Below are positions 19,938 through 30,034 of a DNA stretch of 64,000 nt, one piece after another (within the stretch, counting starts at the first letter, position 1; each line of letters starts with the position of its first letter). A program made the translations under genes and the position numbers. Source of the stretch: Brevibacterium mcbrellneri ATCC 49030 (GTDB taxonomy: Bacteria; Actinomycetota; Actinomycetes; Actinomycetales; Brevibacteriaceae); the NCBI RefSeq assembly GCF_000178455.1, contig NZ_ADNU01000018.1, positions 1 to 64,000 of the forward strand, in the 5' to 3' direction. The notes below the pieces were generated by a model that saw only the letters and a program-made list of their open reading frames with translations, had not been told where the DNA came from and did no database searches.

Positions 19938-22196
19938 TTAAGACAGTGTGACGTTAGGAATGACGGCACGGTAACCGTCGCCGACTTTAGGAAGTTCTTT
20001 AATCCAGATGAACACGTGAGTGGCTTCTGCGGGATCATCGATCGTTACAGTGGTCACTTTACCTTTTTGGAATTCGCCAGATCCCACTTTTTGAGCTTTG
20101 TCGATGTTTTTATCGGTTCCTACAAGGATGTCAAAGGATCCGCCGCCTACTTCGGACTCAACTCCGACTTCCTTGACTGTAGTGCGCTCTTTCAGCTCAA
20201 GAGCGATTCCCACTCCCTTTTTGAGCTGGCCAAACTCCTTTGAGTTATACCGGTCAGTCTCCCAGCTTCCTGCTTCACCAGGGATCAGATTCTTCGCTTT
20301 CGCGTTACCCTCTTTACCGTCACCTTCAGGGTCTAGGGGCGTGGCCTTGTTGATTTCAGGTGCGGGACCTTCTGGCTCCTTGGGAGCGGGAGGCTCCGCT
20401 TCTTCCTCGTCTTGTTTATCCTCGCTTTGGTCTTCCCCTTGAGATTCTTCGTGGTTCTCTTGTGAGGCGGTAGTGGTTTCGCCGGACCCCACTGATCGCA
20501 CAATCACGACACCCACCAAAACGAGAGCCGCAATAATGGCTACAACCCCGAATAAAACTCCAAAGCGACGCTTCCCTGATTTGTCGGACTGCTCCGGCTT
20601 CTCGGACTGTATTTTGCTCGAATCTGACGGTTCCGACTCGGCTACTTTCTCCGAACGCGTTGGTGTCACGACTTTGGGGCTCGTCGCGGCTGCTCCGCCC
20701 GCCGCCGAGGTGACCGCCGGCTGAGTTCGTCGGGCACGTTCGCGTGCCTGTCGCTCCAGTTGGCGTTCACGTTCAAATTCGGCTTGTTGTCTGGCAAAGG
20801 CTTGTTCGCGGGTTTGGAATACCCCTCCCATGAACCAGTCGTTGCTGTTGTCCTCAGATTCTGCAGTGGCATCTGATTCGGGACTGTCGTCGAGGTTGTT
20901 TTCCGGTTCGTCCCAAAGACGGTCTTCTGAGTCTTCGGTCTCGCCACCGTATGCATACCCGTCCCGCGCGTAAGCACCTTCAGCTACACCGGGTTCAGTA
21001 GCGCTACCCGTGAACGCGTCATCGCGGTTGAGGATTCGTGCGGTCTGGTGTGGGTCTTCTTCTGATACGTCCCCGGGCCCCTGTGGCCGTTCTTCTGACC
21101 ATTCTTCGACCTGCGGGAGCTTGTCGGGAGCGATAGGGAACGTGCTTGCTCGGCGCATCTGGATGCGGTCGGCGTAACGGTCGGGGTGGGCGGTGTTGAC
21201 GCCCGCGGCTGCCCCGTGCATTCCGGGTCGTGTGAGGCCAATGCGTTCCAGTGCGACTGCGAGCTGAGCTGGTGACGCACCGGGGGAGTGGTCGGACTTT
21301 GCTTCGCCTCCAGTTTCTGGCGCCACAACGGTCTGGGGGTCGTGGGCTCGGACTGAAAACAGTTCGTCTTCGGTGCGTGAAGACTGGTCGACTGTGCTGA
21401 GGAGGCGAGTGTCCCAGGGTTCGAGGAACCGCACAACTTCACTGGGGGAGCGGGGGCCTGGGTCTTGTTCGCCCATAACTCCTGAGGCGAACTCTTCGAT
21501 CGATTCAGGAACCGTGTCTACGAAGTGGCTAACGGGCAAGATTCGGTTGTTTTTGCGTCCCGAGGCGTCAAGTCCTGCCCGTGGTTCGTCACCTGGCCAT
21601 TTGCCAGTGAGGCACGCATAGAGGATAGCGACAAGTGCGCGGGCGTCCGTTTGGCTGAGTTCGGATTCGGTCATGCTTCCCGTGCCCAGGTTCAAGGGTT
21701 CCTGAGCGACGGCCGCATCGAGTGAAATACCTCGGACCACAATATCGCCGTCGGCGGTGATGGCAACTGATTCGGGCCCTAGAACCCCGTGGTGGAGACC
21801 TCGGGAGGCAGCGTGCGTTAGAACTGTGGCAAGTTCACCCACTACAGCGGTTGCAACGGGTGTGTCAAGTGGGCCGTTTGCGAGTACTCGAGCTAGTGAC
21901 GTTCCACCCGTGCGTTGGACAACAACGTAGTCGAAGTCATTCCACGTGCCCGCATCTTCGATGGCTGGTACGCGTGGGTCGGCGAGGAGTGCGCTTCGGC
22001 CGGCTCGTTCTAGCAGGGGTCCGGAGTATTCGGTGGGGGAAACGTAGACAATGCGAGGTACATCCAAGATAGCGTCGAGTGCTAAAAGGATTGACCCACG
22101 CTCGGGGAAATCTACGAGCCAGGGACGTAGGATTTCGGACACGACGTACCGGTCTGCGATAGCTGTGCCTCGTTGGATCTGTGGCAGTTTCCTCAC
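19938..22196 (-). CDS. MurJ-associated membrane pseudokinase
   Basis: A 752-residue protein. The first ~270 residues resemble a Ser/Thr kinase fold (ADRYVVSEIL, then LHHGVLGPESVAITADGDIVVRG) but lack a catalytic HRD and DFG. A long acidic Ser/Glu/Asp-rich linker follows, then one membrane helix (about 545-568) and an extracytoplasmic C-terminal domain resembling a discoidin-like sugar-binding fold. In M. tuberculosis the MviN protein carries a similar pseudokinase and sugar-binding tail fused to MurJ. Here they form a separate gene 94 bp downstream of murJ. The GTG start is ambiguous because GGAGG abuts it. Confidence 0.75.
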   Translation of the reverse strand: MRKLPQIQRGTAIADRYVVSEILRPWLVDFPERGSILLALDAILDVPRIVYVSPTEYSGPLLERAGRSALLADPRVPAIEDAGTWNDFDYVVVQRTGGTSLARVLANGPLDTPVATAVVGELATVLTHAASRGLHHGVLGPESVAITADGDIVVRGISLDAAVAQEPLNLGTGSMTESELSQTDARALVAILYACLTGKWPGDEPRAGLDASGRKNNRILPVSHFVDTVPESIEEFASGVMGEQDPGPRSPSEVVRFLEPWDTRLLSTVDQSSRTEDELFSVRAHDPQTVVAPETGGEAKSDHSPGASPAQLAVALERIGLTRPGMHGAAAGVNTAHPDRYADRIQMRRASTFPIAPDKLPQVEEWSEERPQGPGDVSEEDPHQTARILNRDDAFTGSATEPGVAEGAYARDGYAYGGETEDSEDRLWDEPENNLDDSPESDATAESEDNSNDWFMGGVFQTREQAFARQQAEFERERQLERQARERARRTQPAVTSAAGGAAATSPKVVTPTRSEKVAESEPSDSSKIQSEKPEQSDKSGKRRFGVLFGVVAIIAALVLVGVVIVRSVGSGETTTASQENHEESQGEDQSEDKQDEEEAEPPAPKEPEGPAPEINKATPLDPEGDGKEGNAKAKNLIPGEAGSWETDRYNSKEFGQLKKGVGIALELKERTTVKEVGVESEVGGGSFDILVGTDKNIDKAQKVGSGEFQKGKVTTVTIDDPAEATHVFIWIKELPKVGDGYRAVIPNVTLS

Positions 22197-22290
22197 CTCC
22201 TGCTCATGTCATCTTAACGGACTGCGAACCTCACATGTCTGCCACCGAGCTGAGCTCGGCAAAGTAGTGTCCTGAACTTTCAGGGGTCGC

Positions 22291-23913
22291 TTACCGCCCT
22301 AATTTGGTGCGGACAGCTGTGACGAGCGAACGCATTTCTGGAACTCGGATCAGCCACGCGGCCAGCATGAAGACAGCCAGCATGACACATCCAATAACGG
22401 CGCACACGATGAATGCGCGTGCACGCCCTGCCCACATGGGATCGGGCAGGAACCACATCATGGCAAACCCAACCGCCCCGCTGACCAAGCCAGCGAGTCC
22501 AAATCGAAGGTGGGCAAAAACGGTGGATGCAATGGGAAGTGCCGGCAGACGTTTACGTAAACACCAGACTGCCACGGCCAAAGCGAAAACATAGCCCAGT
22601 GACATGGAGGCACCAATTCCAGCGACGATGTACTGCTTGGGAAGGAATGCCGAAGCGATCACACCGGCTGATTGAATGATGATCTGGGGAACCTGGATCC
22701 AAAACGGTGTCCGGGCGTCTTCGTATGCATAGAAAACACGTTGTGTGAGATACATGCCACTAAACGGAATAAGCCCAATGATCATGGTGATCACGATGAG
22801 ACCAACCGCATGGGCCTGTGTCTGGTTCGCTCCCGCCATGACCATCGACATGGGGGCAGCCAGCACAATGAATGCCACGGTGAAAAACGTGTTGACAAAC
22901 CCCACAACTCGCACACCTTGTGTGTAAGTATCAACCAACTTTTCGTCGTTCTGATCAGCTGCCGACTGCGACAGGTCAGTAAACAGTGCAGTAGACAGTG
23001 ACACCGCGACCAGCGAGTGCGGAAGCATAAACGTCATGTACGCAGCCGTGTACGCTGCCAAGGAAGGGGTCACCTCGGTGCCGGAAGACGATGCCGTGGA
23101 CGCAACCTGCGAGGTCACAATGAATCCCAACTGGCCCACAAGGACCGCGGCGAACGTCCACCCGGCTACCTTGCCAGCGGTACCCAAACCCACACCTCGG
23201 AACCCGAAAGTAGGGGTGTACTTGAAGCCGATCCGTTTGAGCGGCCAAATGAGAATGAGAGCCTGAGCGACAACGCCCAAGGTTCCGGTTCCGGCTATCA
23301 CCCAAATCTTGGCGGCGTCCCACGTTCCCACGGCATGTTGTCCCAGGTCACCAGGGCCAAACAAGAAAATGAACAAGCCCAGCCCCGCAATGGAAACCAG
23401 ATTGTTCAGAACGGGCGCCCACATGTATGGCCCAAAATTTTCCTTTGCGTTGAGCACTTGGCCCAGCATGGTGTACAGGCCAAAGAAGAAAATCTTGGGA
23501 AGAGAAATAAACGCAAACGCAACTGCTAGCGCAATCTTGTCAGCATCCCATGTGGGGCTGGCATAAATGCGCACAAGAATTGGGGCAGCCAGCGTTGCGA
23601 CCGCGGTGAATCCAGCCAAAAGCAGAATCGACAGGGTGAGCAGACGGTTGATGTAGTCGGCGCCACCGTCAGCCTGTTTGGACGCGCGCACAATTTGAGG
23701 CACCAGAACCGCGTTGAGAATACCGCCAGCCAACAACATGTACAGGTTGTTGGGCACCTTGTTAGCTACGTCAAAAGCGTCCGCTGCACCTCCGATAGCC
23801 AGTCCGATCGCGGCGGTGAGAAGAACAGTCTTCACCAGACCCAAAATGCGTGAAACCAGCGTACCCGCAGTCATGACCGCTGAGGATTTCGCAAGCGATG
23901 ACATCGATGCCAC
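22291..23913 (-). CDS. murJ: Lipid II flippase MurJ (MviN)
   Basis: A 540-residue polytopic protein of the MOP superfamily with about 14 predicted helices. The family start is SSAVMTAGTLVSRILGLVKTV, followed by NKVPNNLYMLLAGGILNAVLVPQIVRA. It flips lipid-linked peptidoglycan precursors across the membrane. GTG start with AAAGGGCAGTCC upstream; an ATG three codons later is possible. It ends where the mycobacterial protein would continue into its pseudokinase, supplied here by the next gene. Confidence 0.95.
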   Translation of the reverse strand: MASMSSLAKSSAVMTAGTLVSRILGLVKTVLLTAAIGLAIGGAADAFDVANKVPNNLYMLLAGGILNAVLVPQIVRASKQADGGADYINRLLTLSILLLAGFTAVATLAAPILVRIYASPTWDADKIALAVAFAFISLPKIFFFGLYTMLGQVLNAKENFGPYMWAPVLNNLVSIAGLGLFIFLFGPGDLGQHAVGTWDAAKIWVIAGTGTLGVVAQALILIWPLKRIGFKYTPTFGFRGVGLGTAGKVAGWTFAAVLVGQLGFIVTSQVASTASSSGTEVTPSLAAYTAAYMTFMLPHSLVAVSLSTALFTDLSQSAADQNDEKLVDTYTQGVRVVGFVNTFFTVAFIVLAAPMSMVMAGANQTQAHAVGLIVITMIIGLIPFSGMYLTQRVFYAYEDARTPFWIQVPQIIIQSAGVIASAFLPKQYIVAGIGASMSLGYVFALAVAVWCLRKRLPALPIASTVFAHLRFGLAGLVSGAVGFAMMWFLPDPMWAGRARAFIVCAVIGCVMLAVFMLAAWLIRVPEMRSLVTAVRTKLGR

Positions 23914-23971
23914 GGACTGCCCTTTCGATATGCAAGAAAACGGAAACTCAAACAGAGGCTAAAAGCTTCAT

Positions 23972-26095
23972 CTACTGTTCGGCGCGGGCCAGAGCAGCTT
24001 CGAGCTGGCTCTTTGGAATCTTGGGGCGTCCGCGACGCACAGAGAAAAACAATGCAACCACAAAAACGATCGACAGCGAAATACCAATTGCCGCTATACC
24101 GATGTTTTCCCAGTCAACTCGCACCTGAACCTGTAGGGGCGAGGAGTCGCGCACGGTGTAACCGTCGGTGGCGACAATATGGATCGTGGTGTCGAGGTTC
24201 GCATTCGCTAGCCCGGTGACCGGAACTTCGACGCGCGCTCGCTGCCCAGGTGGAATTTCAACTAGGGGTGAGTTCCCCACTTTCAGTTGTGGTGATGCGG
24301 AATTGATGCGTACGCGCAACCGGGCTGCGTGGTGCGTGGTGTTGTGAATTGTGACGGGGATGGTGGTCTTTTCACCCGTCACCAAAAGGACGTTCGACCC
24401 GCGTTCAATGTTGAGTCCCGACATTGTCGAACCAGCTGACTTTGCGAAGTTTTTGGTACACGTCTTCGCACTGGGTTGGGTGCGCCACGCAATCGACGTG
24501 CATGTTAGCGCTGAACGGTTGAACTCTTGTCGCACGTCTGCGCGGTGAACGAAAACTGAGGAAAACTCGTTGAGGTTCGCGCCGGGTTCTTTTAGGTCGT
24601 TGAGCGCCGTACTGATGTCAGAGGGAACGTCGCCGTCTTGTAGGGGAAGGCGGGTTCCGGGTTCAGCTTTCAGGGTGTCGTCGAAGGTCTGTGGTTTCAC
24701 CCACGGCAGTGACGCCAGAGTGCGAACTTGCTCGGTCCATGTTTTCTGGGTGCCACCTCGGGGGAGCGCCAGGACGAGGGAACGCTGGTCAAAGGGGCGT
24801 TCGTTGGTGATGAGGGCGCTTTTAGCGGCAAGTTCGGCGACGCGTGTGGCGCGGCTGGATCCGGGGGTGACAAAGGTTTCTGCCAAGTTCGCCGAGGTGG
24901 CAACGGTTGTCATGTCCGGCTTGCGTTCGCGTGGGATGGTGGTGAGTGGGGTAGTTGCGCTGTCTCGTTTCCACAAGTGTTGGACGGCATTGACCGTGCC
25001 GCTGTCGGAGGTGGGGAGTTGGGTGTCGCTGAGCATGACGTTGGTGACGCCGTCGTTGGCGAATTGGGCCAGACTGTCCATGCTGGCGCTTCCCGTTCCG
25101 ACCCAGGCCCACGAGTCGAGGGCGTTGGGGAAGTGGCTTTTGACGATTGAACGCGAGCGCAGGGCTTCTTTTTTGTAGTTGCTTAAGTCGTGTTGTTGCA
25201 GGCCAACGAGGTCGGCGTCGGCCCAGGGGAGGGCCACTACGGTAGAGGCTTCGGCTTCTTTTTTGAGTGCGTCCCACCAGTCGGTGATGCTGCGGGGAAG
25301 TTCTTCGGGGTCTTGTGGTGGTGCGGTTTGTTCCGGTTGCTCCACCTGTGGTGGGTTGAGTGCTCGGTCGACGGATTCGACCACCCGTGGGTCGATTGCC
25401 AGAGTGGCGTCCGGGTAGGAGCGCGCGATGTCGAGTGCGGTTTTGAGCGGTCCGTCGTCGGTTGCTGTAGCTAGTTCGTCTTGGCTGATGAGGCCGTCTT
25501 CGCTGTACCCGGTCAAGGTGATGGGGACGACCATGTTGATGCGGGTGGGGTCGATTTTGGGGTGTGGGTACCACGTTGTGAATGTGGTTTGGGGTTTGGC
25601 GACGGTGTCGTTTTGGGTGTCGCCGCTCAACGCGACGGCGATTCCGCGCACGCCCCATGTTGAAAGCGGGTTTCCTTTGCGCAGTCCCATTTGGGTGGGT
25701 GTGAGTTCGAACGAGAACGAGGTTGTGGTGCCGGCGCGCAGTTCTTTGGGGAGTTCTTCTGCGGTGGCGAGTTGGTGGGTGCCTGTTGGTGTGCCTTCTT
25801 GCCAGGTGCGGGCGGAGTCCACGCTGGAGAGTGAGTTGCGTGTCATGCGCAGACTGAGGCGCGGGTTCTTGATGTTGGCTGTGGTTTCGATTTTTCCGGC
25901 GAGTTTAAACGTGCCGTTTTCGTCTAGCCATGGGGTGGCTTCGGCGATGTGGATGGTCGCCGAGGTGTCAGCAGCTTCTGTACTGTCAGTGGGCTGTGGG
26001 GTGGGGCTGTTGGGTTGCGCTAGGGCCCCGGTGGAGGGCGTGACGATGAGTATTAAGGCCAGTAGCAGTGAGCCTAGTGTGGTCAGGATTTTCAT
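23972..26095 (-). CDS. DUF6049 family secreted/membrane protein
   Basis: A 707-residue protein with a signal peptide (MKILTTLGSLLLALILIVTP...ALA), a large extracytoplasmic region, one C-terminal membrane helix (IGIAAIGISLSIVFVVALFF) and a basic tail. The C-terminal ectodomain looks Ig-like (TTIPVTIHNTTHHAARLRVR). It occupies the place of M. tuberculosis Rv3909, between the NUDIX gene and murJ. Function unknown; the constant link to murJ suggests a cell-envelope role. The ATG start overlaps the NUDIX stop (ATGA), so they are coupled. Confidence 0.8.
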   Translation of the reverse strand: MKILTTLGSLLLALILIVTPSTGALAQPNSPTPQPTDSTEAADTSATIHIAEATPWLDENGTFKLAGKIETTANIKNPRLSLRMTRNSLSSVDSARTWQEGTPTGTHQLATAEELPKELRAGTTTSFSFELTPTQMGLRKGNPLSTWGVRGIAVALSGDTQNDTVAKPQTTFTTWYPHPKIDPTRINMVVPITLTGYSEDGLISQDELATATDDGPLKTALDIARSYPDATLAIDPRVVESVDRALNPPQVEQPEQTAPPQDPEELPRSITDWWDALKKEAEASTVVALPWADADLVGLQQHDLSNYKKEALRSRSIVKSHFPNALDSWAWVGTGSASMDSLAQFANDGVTNVMLSDTQLPTSDSGTVNAVQHLWKRDSATTPLTTIPRERKPDMTTVATSANLAETFVTPGSSRATRVAELAAKSALITNERPFDQRSLVLALPRGGTQKTWTEQVRTLASLPWVKPQTFDDTLKAEPGTRLPLQDGDVPSDISTALNDLKEPGANLNEFSSVFVHRADVRQEFNRSALTCTSIAWRTQPSAKTCTKNFAKSAGSTMSGLNIERGSNVLLVTGEKTTIPVTIHNTTHHAARLRVRINSASPQLKVGNSPLVEIPPGQRARVEVPVTGLANANLDTTIHIVATDGYTVRDSSPLQVQVRVDWENIGIAAIGISLSIVFVVALFFSVRRGRPKIPKSQLEAALARAEQ

Positions 26096-26583
26096 GACAG
26101 GTCGAAGCGCGGGAGGGTGTGGCGGGCTGCGATGACGATGCGCCGTTCATTTGCGAATGACAGGCGTTGGGGGAGTTCTTCGAACGGAACCCATGCGGCA
26201 GCGACGGCTTCGTGGTCAGGGTCGTTTTCAATCGTGAGTTCGCCGCCGATTGCGCGGAGCAGAAAATGGTGGACGACCTTGTGTACACGGAAGCCGGCTG
26301 CGGAAAACCAGTAGTCCACACTGCCTAAGGGTGCTAAGACTTTTCCCACGATTCCGGTTTCTTCTGCGACTTCGCGCATCGCTGCTTGGGCGGGTGTTTC
26401 TTCACCCTCCAAGTGTCCCTTAGGTAGGCACCATTCGAGGCGACCGGCACGGTTAATTCGAGCAATAACTGCGACTTCGAGCGCGGGAGAGTTGAGGTTG
26501 ACCACGATTCCACCAGCGGAGGTTTCCTCCACTGTGCGTGATAGGGCCGGGTAACGGCCCGGTCGCGGAAGTGGTCTACTCAT
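26092..26583 (-). CDS. NUDIX hydrolase
   Basis: A 163-residue NUDIX protein. The box reads GHLEGEETPAQAAMREVAEETGI, an exact GX5EX7REUXEEXGU pattern. Such enzymes hydrolyse nucleoside diphosphate derivatives; the substrate cannot be told from sequence. Its place matches MutT4 (Rv3908) of M. tuberculosis, next to the CCA-adding enzyme gene. ATG start. It is divergent from cca across a 77-bp promoter gap and translationally coupled to the DUF6049 gene. Confidence 0.93.
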   Translation of the reverse strand: MSRPLPRPGRYPALSRTVEETSAGGIVVNLNSPALEVAVIARINRAGRLEWCLPKGHLEGEETPAQAAMREVAEETGIVGKVLAPLGSVDYWFSAAGFRVHKVVHHFLLRAIGGELTIENDPDHEAVAAAWVPFEELPQRLSFANERRIVIAARHTLPRFDLS

Positions 26584-26660
26584 ACTTCCACCCTACGTTG
26601 CTAGTTTGAAGATTCCCTAGACGTGTAATCTTTCATGGGACGCAGGAAGAAAGGAACCCC

Positions 26661-28208
26661 GTGTTTGCTGCGGAAGCGCATGTCCGGCTCATGGATGTAC
26701 TCGACTCATTGGACCCGATTGTGGGCGAGCTAGGGAACCGTTTTGACGAGGCAGGTTTTGAGCTTGCCCTGGTGGGCGGTTCGGTACGTGACGCTCTGCT
26801 GGGCCGGGAAATTCCAGATTTAGATTTCACTACTGACGCTCGGCCCGACGACATTGAGAAGATCATTGCACCGTGGGCTGATACGTATTGGGATATTGGC
26901 CGGAAGTTCGGCACTATTGGCATGATGAAGCGGGGTTATCAGGTAGAGATCACCACGTATCGTGCTGATTCGTACGACCCGCAGTCTCGCAAGCCCACCG
27001 TGGCTTTTGGCGACAATCTGGATGACGATTTGGTGCGCCGGGATTTCACGATCGGTGCCATGGCGGTGCGTCTTCCCAGCCGCGCATTTGTGGATCCGTA
27101 CAACGGTCTGGGTGCGTTGGAGAGTCGCACCATTACTACCCCGGGTAGTGCAACGACGAGTTTTACTGATGATCCGTTGCGCATGATGCGGGCAGCGCGG
27201 TTTGTGTCGCAGTTGGGTTTTTCTCTGGCTCCCGAGGTGCGTGCCGCGATGTCGGATATGGCAGATCGCATTGCGATCGTTTCCGCTGAGCGGGTGCGTG
27301 ATGAGTTGACCAAACTTATTGTGGGTGCTCAGCCGTGGGAGGGTATCGACGCCCTTGTTGATACGGGCTTGGCTGACCACATTCTTCCCGAGGTGTCAGG
27401 GCTGCGTTTGGAGCGCGATGAGCACCATCGCCACAAGGACGTGTATCAGCACAGTCTCACGGTGCTGCGCCAGGCTGTTCAGCTTGAAGCGGAGTATGCA
27501 AAGCGGGCGCTGAGTAACGCCGAAGGCGAAGCGGGAGATTCTGTGGCTGAGCAGGCGCAGGACACTGCGAAAAGAGCCACAGTGGACCCGGAATTTACCG
27601 CACCTGACTTTATCGTCCGTTTCGCTGCACTGATGCACGACGTGGGGAAACCGGCAACTCGCAAGTTCGCGCCCGGGGGTGCGGTGACGTTCTACCATCA
27701 CGATGTGGTGGGCGCTAAGCTCACGCGCTCCCGCATGAAGAAGTTGAACTTCGATAAAGAAACGACAACCAAGGTGGCTCGTCTGGTGGAGCTTCACTTG
27801 CGGTTCTATGGCTACGGGGACGCCGGGTGGACCGATTCGGCCGTGCGCCGTTATGTCACTGACGCAGGTGATCTGCTCACGCGTTTGCATATTCTTACCC
27901 GGTCTGATGTCACGACTCGGAACCGCAGAAAAGCCGAACGGTTGGCTTTTGCCTATGACGATTTGGAAAGTCGGATTGAAGCGCTCGCACAAAAAGAAGC
28001 GATTGGTGCGATCCGCCCAGATCTCAATGGGCAGCAAATTATGGAGATTCTGGAGATTTCTCCTGGGCCGGTGGTAGGGCGTGCGTATAAGCACATGCTC
28101 GACATCCGGATGGAGCGTGGTCCGCTATCCTATGACGAAGCTCGGCTTCAGCTTCTCAACTGGTGGGAAAGTACGGAGATGGGCTCAGGTCAGCAACAAA
28201 ATCCGTAA
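26661..28208 (+). CDS. cca: CCA-adding tRNA nucleotidyltransferase
   Basis: A 515-residue class II nucleotidyltransferase with an HD domain. The catalytic head is LVGGSVRDALLGREIPDLDFTT, with the DLD metal-binding pair. The RRDFTIGAMA and EERE-like segments follow. The HD domain carries RFAALMHDVGKPATRK. In actinobacteria with this layout the gene is often annotated pcnA, but the expected role is adding or repairing tRNA CCA ends. Neither tRNA in this window encodes CCA, which fits. GTG start with AAAGGAACCCC upstream. Confidence 0.9.
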   Translation: MFAAEAHVRLMDVLDSLDPIVGELGNRFDEAGFELALVGGSVRDALLGREIPDLDFTTDARPDDIEKIIAPWADTYWDIGRKFGTIGMMKRGYQVEITTYRADSYDPQSRKPTVAFGDNLDDDLVRRDFTIGAMAVRLPSRAFVDPYNGLGALESRTITTPGSATTSFTDDPLRMMRAARFVSQLGFSLAPEVRAAMSDMADRIAIVSAERVRDELTKLIVGAQPWEGIDALVDTGLADHILPEVSGLRLERDEHHRHKDVYQHSLTVLRQAVQLEAEYAKRALSNAEGEAGDSVAEQAQDTAKRATVDPEFTAPDFIVRFAALMHDVGKPATRKFAPGGAVTFYHHDVVGAKLTRSRMKKLNFDKETTTKVARLVELHLRFYGYGDAGWTDSAVRRYVTDAGDLLTRLHILTRSDVTTRNRRKAERLAFAYDDLESRIEALAQKEAIGAIRPDLNGQQIMEILEISPGPVVGRAYKHMLDIRMERGPLSYDEARLQLLNWWESTEMGSGQQQNP

Positions 28209-28250
28209 TGTATATTGTGCGTTACAGCACATTCGTCATAGGAGAGCCGG

Positions 28251-29963
28251 ATGAACCCACAAACAGAGCAGTTTCGTGAGGCACGTGACCTGCTGATCAA
28301 CCTTCGAGAAGACTACGACGCCGCGTGTGAACAGTTCAGCTGGCCACGCTTTGAGAACTTCAACTTTGCCCTGGATTGGTTTGACCAGATCGCGCAAGGC
28401 AACGACAACCCTGCTCTGTGGATCGTGGAAGAAGATGGGGCAGAAGGAAAGTGGAGCTACCAAGAACTTTCTGAACGATCCAACAAACTTGCCAACTACC
28501 TGCGTAGCTGCGGCGTTAAGCGTGGCGATCACATCATGGTCATGCTCACCAACCAGGTGGAACTGTGGGAAACGATGCTTGCCGGCATCAAGCTGGGTGC
28601 CGTCATCATGCCCACCACCACACAGTTGGGACCCATTGACCTGTCTGACCGTGCAGAACGCGGTGAGGCCCAGTTTGTGGTTGCGAACGAACAAGATTGC
28701 GCCAAGTTTGACGACGTCGAACACCCGCTCGTTCGTATTGTGGTGGGAGCCGAACCTACTCGCGAAGGTGATTTCGCTTACGCCAACTACGTCGACGAGC
28801 CAGCCCAGTTCGACCCCCAGGGACAGAGCAAAGCTGACGATCTGATGTTGCTGTACTTCACCTCGGGAACCACGTCGAAAGCCAAGATGGTGGCGCACAC
28901 CCACGTGTCTTACCCGGTGGGGCACCTGTCCACGATGTACTGGATGGGATTGGAACCCGGTGACGTTCACCTCAACGTCGCCTCCCCAGGATGGGCCAAG
29001 CACGCATGGAGCAACATTTTCACCCCGTGGATCGCTGAAGCGTGCGTGTTCCTCTACAACTACTCCCGCTTTGACGCCTCCAAGCTCATGAGTGTCATGG
29101 AACGGGTGGGAGTGACTTCCTTCTGTGCACCGCCTACCGTGTGGCGCATGCTTATTCAAGCGGATCTGCGTGAACTCAAGACGCCGCCCACAAAGGCGCT
29201 GGGTGCCGGTGAACCACTCAACCCAGAAGTTATTCAGCGCGTGCAGAGACACTGGAACGTCACTATTCGCGACGGGTTCGGGCAGACGGAAACCACTCTG
29301 CAGATCGGTAACTCCCCGGGCCAGGTCATGAAGCCCGGGTCCATGGGACGCCAGTTGCCCGGGTTCAACGTGGTTCTGCGTGACCCTGCCACTGGCGAAC
29401 TTGGTGACGAAGGTGAAATCTGTCTGACCTTGGACCCACGTCCGGTGGGCCTTACCCAGGGCTACTGGAACAACGAAGCAAAAACGGCAGAAGCCTTTGC
29501 TGACGGCGTCTACCACACTGGTGATGTCGCAGCCAGGGATGCTGACGGCTACATCACGTACGTGGGCCGCGCCGACGACGTGTTCAAGGCTTCCGACTAC
29601 CGCTTGTCACCGTTCGAACTCGAAAGCGTGCTCATTGAACACGAATACGTGGTCGAAGCGGCTGTGGTTCCGTCCCCCGACCCAGTTCGTCTGGCAGTGC
29701 CTAAGGCGTACGTGGTGCTGGCACCCGGAATTGAACCGGGACCGGAGACCGCTAAGGAGATTCTGCGCTTCTGCCGTGCAGAACTGGCGCCGTATAAGCG
29801 CATCCGGCGCATCGAGTTCACCGAACTTCCCAAGACTATTTCTGGAAAGATCCGTCGTGTTGAATTGCGTTCCCGCGAACAGCAACTGCACCCCGACTTT
29901 GGTGACCCTACCGTGACGGGACAGGAATACGCTGACACGGACTTTCCTGAACTCAAGGGCTAA
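28251..29963 (+). CDS. AMP-forming acyl-CoA synthetase (medium-chain/acetyl type)
   Basis: A 570-residue ANL-superfamily ligase that activates a carboxylic acid to acyl-AMP and then acyl-CoA. The P-loop is LLYFTSGTTSKAKMVAHTH. The A5 motif is RDGFGQTETT, and YHTGDVAARDADGYITYVGRADDVFK holds the adenine-binding Asp and hinge. The C-terminal lysine lies in KTISGKIRR. Overall it resembles the ACSM/MACS group. The substrate is not evident. ATG start with AGGAGAGCCGG upstream. It stands alone between cca and the penicillin-binding protein gene. Confidence 0.88.
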   Translation: MNPQTEQFREARDLLINLREDYDAACEQFSWPRFENFNFALDWFDQIAQGNDNPALWIVEEDGAEGKWSYQELSERSNKLANYLRSCGVKRGDHIMVMLTNQVELWETMLAGIKLGAVIMPTTTQLGPIDLSDRAERGEAQFVVANEQDCAKFDDVEHPLVRIVVGAEPTREGDFAYANYVDEPAQFDPQGQSKADDLMLLYFTSGTTSKAKMVAHTHVSYPVGHLSTMYWMGLEPGDVHLNVASPGWAKHAWSNIFTPWIAEACVFLYNYSRFDASKLMSVMERVGVTSFCAPPTVWRMLIQADLRELKTPPTKALGAGEPLNPEVIQRVQRHWNVTIRDGFGQTETTLQIGNSPGQVMKPGSMGRQLPGFNVVLRDPATGELGDEGEICLTLDPRPVGLTQGYWNNEAKTAEAFADGVYHTGDVAARDADGYITYVGRADDVFKASDYRLSPFELESVLIEHEYVVEAAVVPSPDPVRLAVPKAYVVLAPGIEPGPETAKEILRFCRAELAPYKRIRRIEFTELPKTISGKIRRVELRSREQQLHPDFGDPTVTGQEYADTDFPELKG

Positions 29964-29978
29964 CTCGCTTTTCAACGT

Positions 29979-30013
29979 AAGGTGACACACACCCGCGCAA
30001 GGTGACACACACC
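29979..30013. repeat. Tandem 15-bp direct repeat
   Basis: AAGGTGACACACACC occurs at 29979-29993 and 29999-30013, a 20-bp period, directly after the acyl-CoA synthetase stop. The second copy runs into the window-wide CACCTCGG octamer. Confidence 0.85.
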
Positions 30014-30034
30014 TCGGCGGGGGTGCTTCACCGC

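Noticed and set aside
24822-25658. A 278-codon minus-strand frame rich in Arg, His and Pro.
   Set aside because: It is a frame shift of the DUF6049 gene on the same strand and has the composition of an out-of-frame reading.
28236-29516. A 426-codon open frame on the minus strand.
   Set aside because: It lies entirely opposite the acyl-CoA synthetase, whose motifs are unambiguous. The peptide is His/Gly/Val rich, as expected for an antisense shadow.
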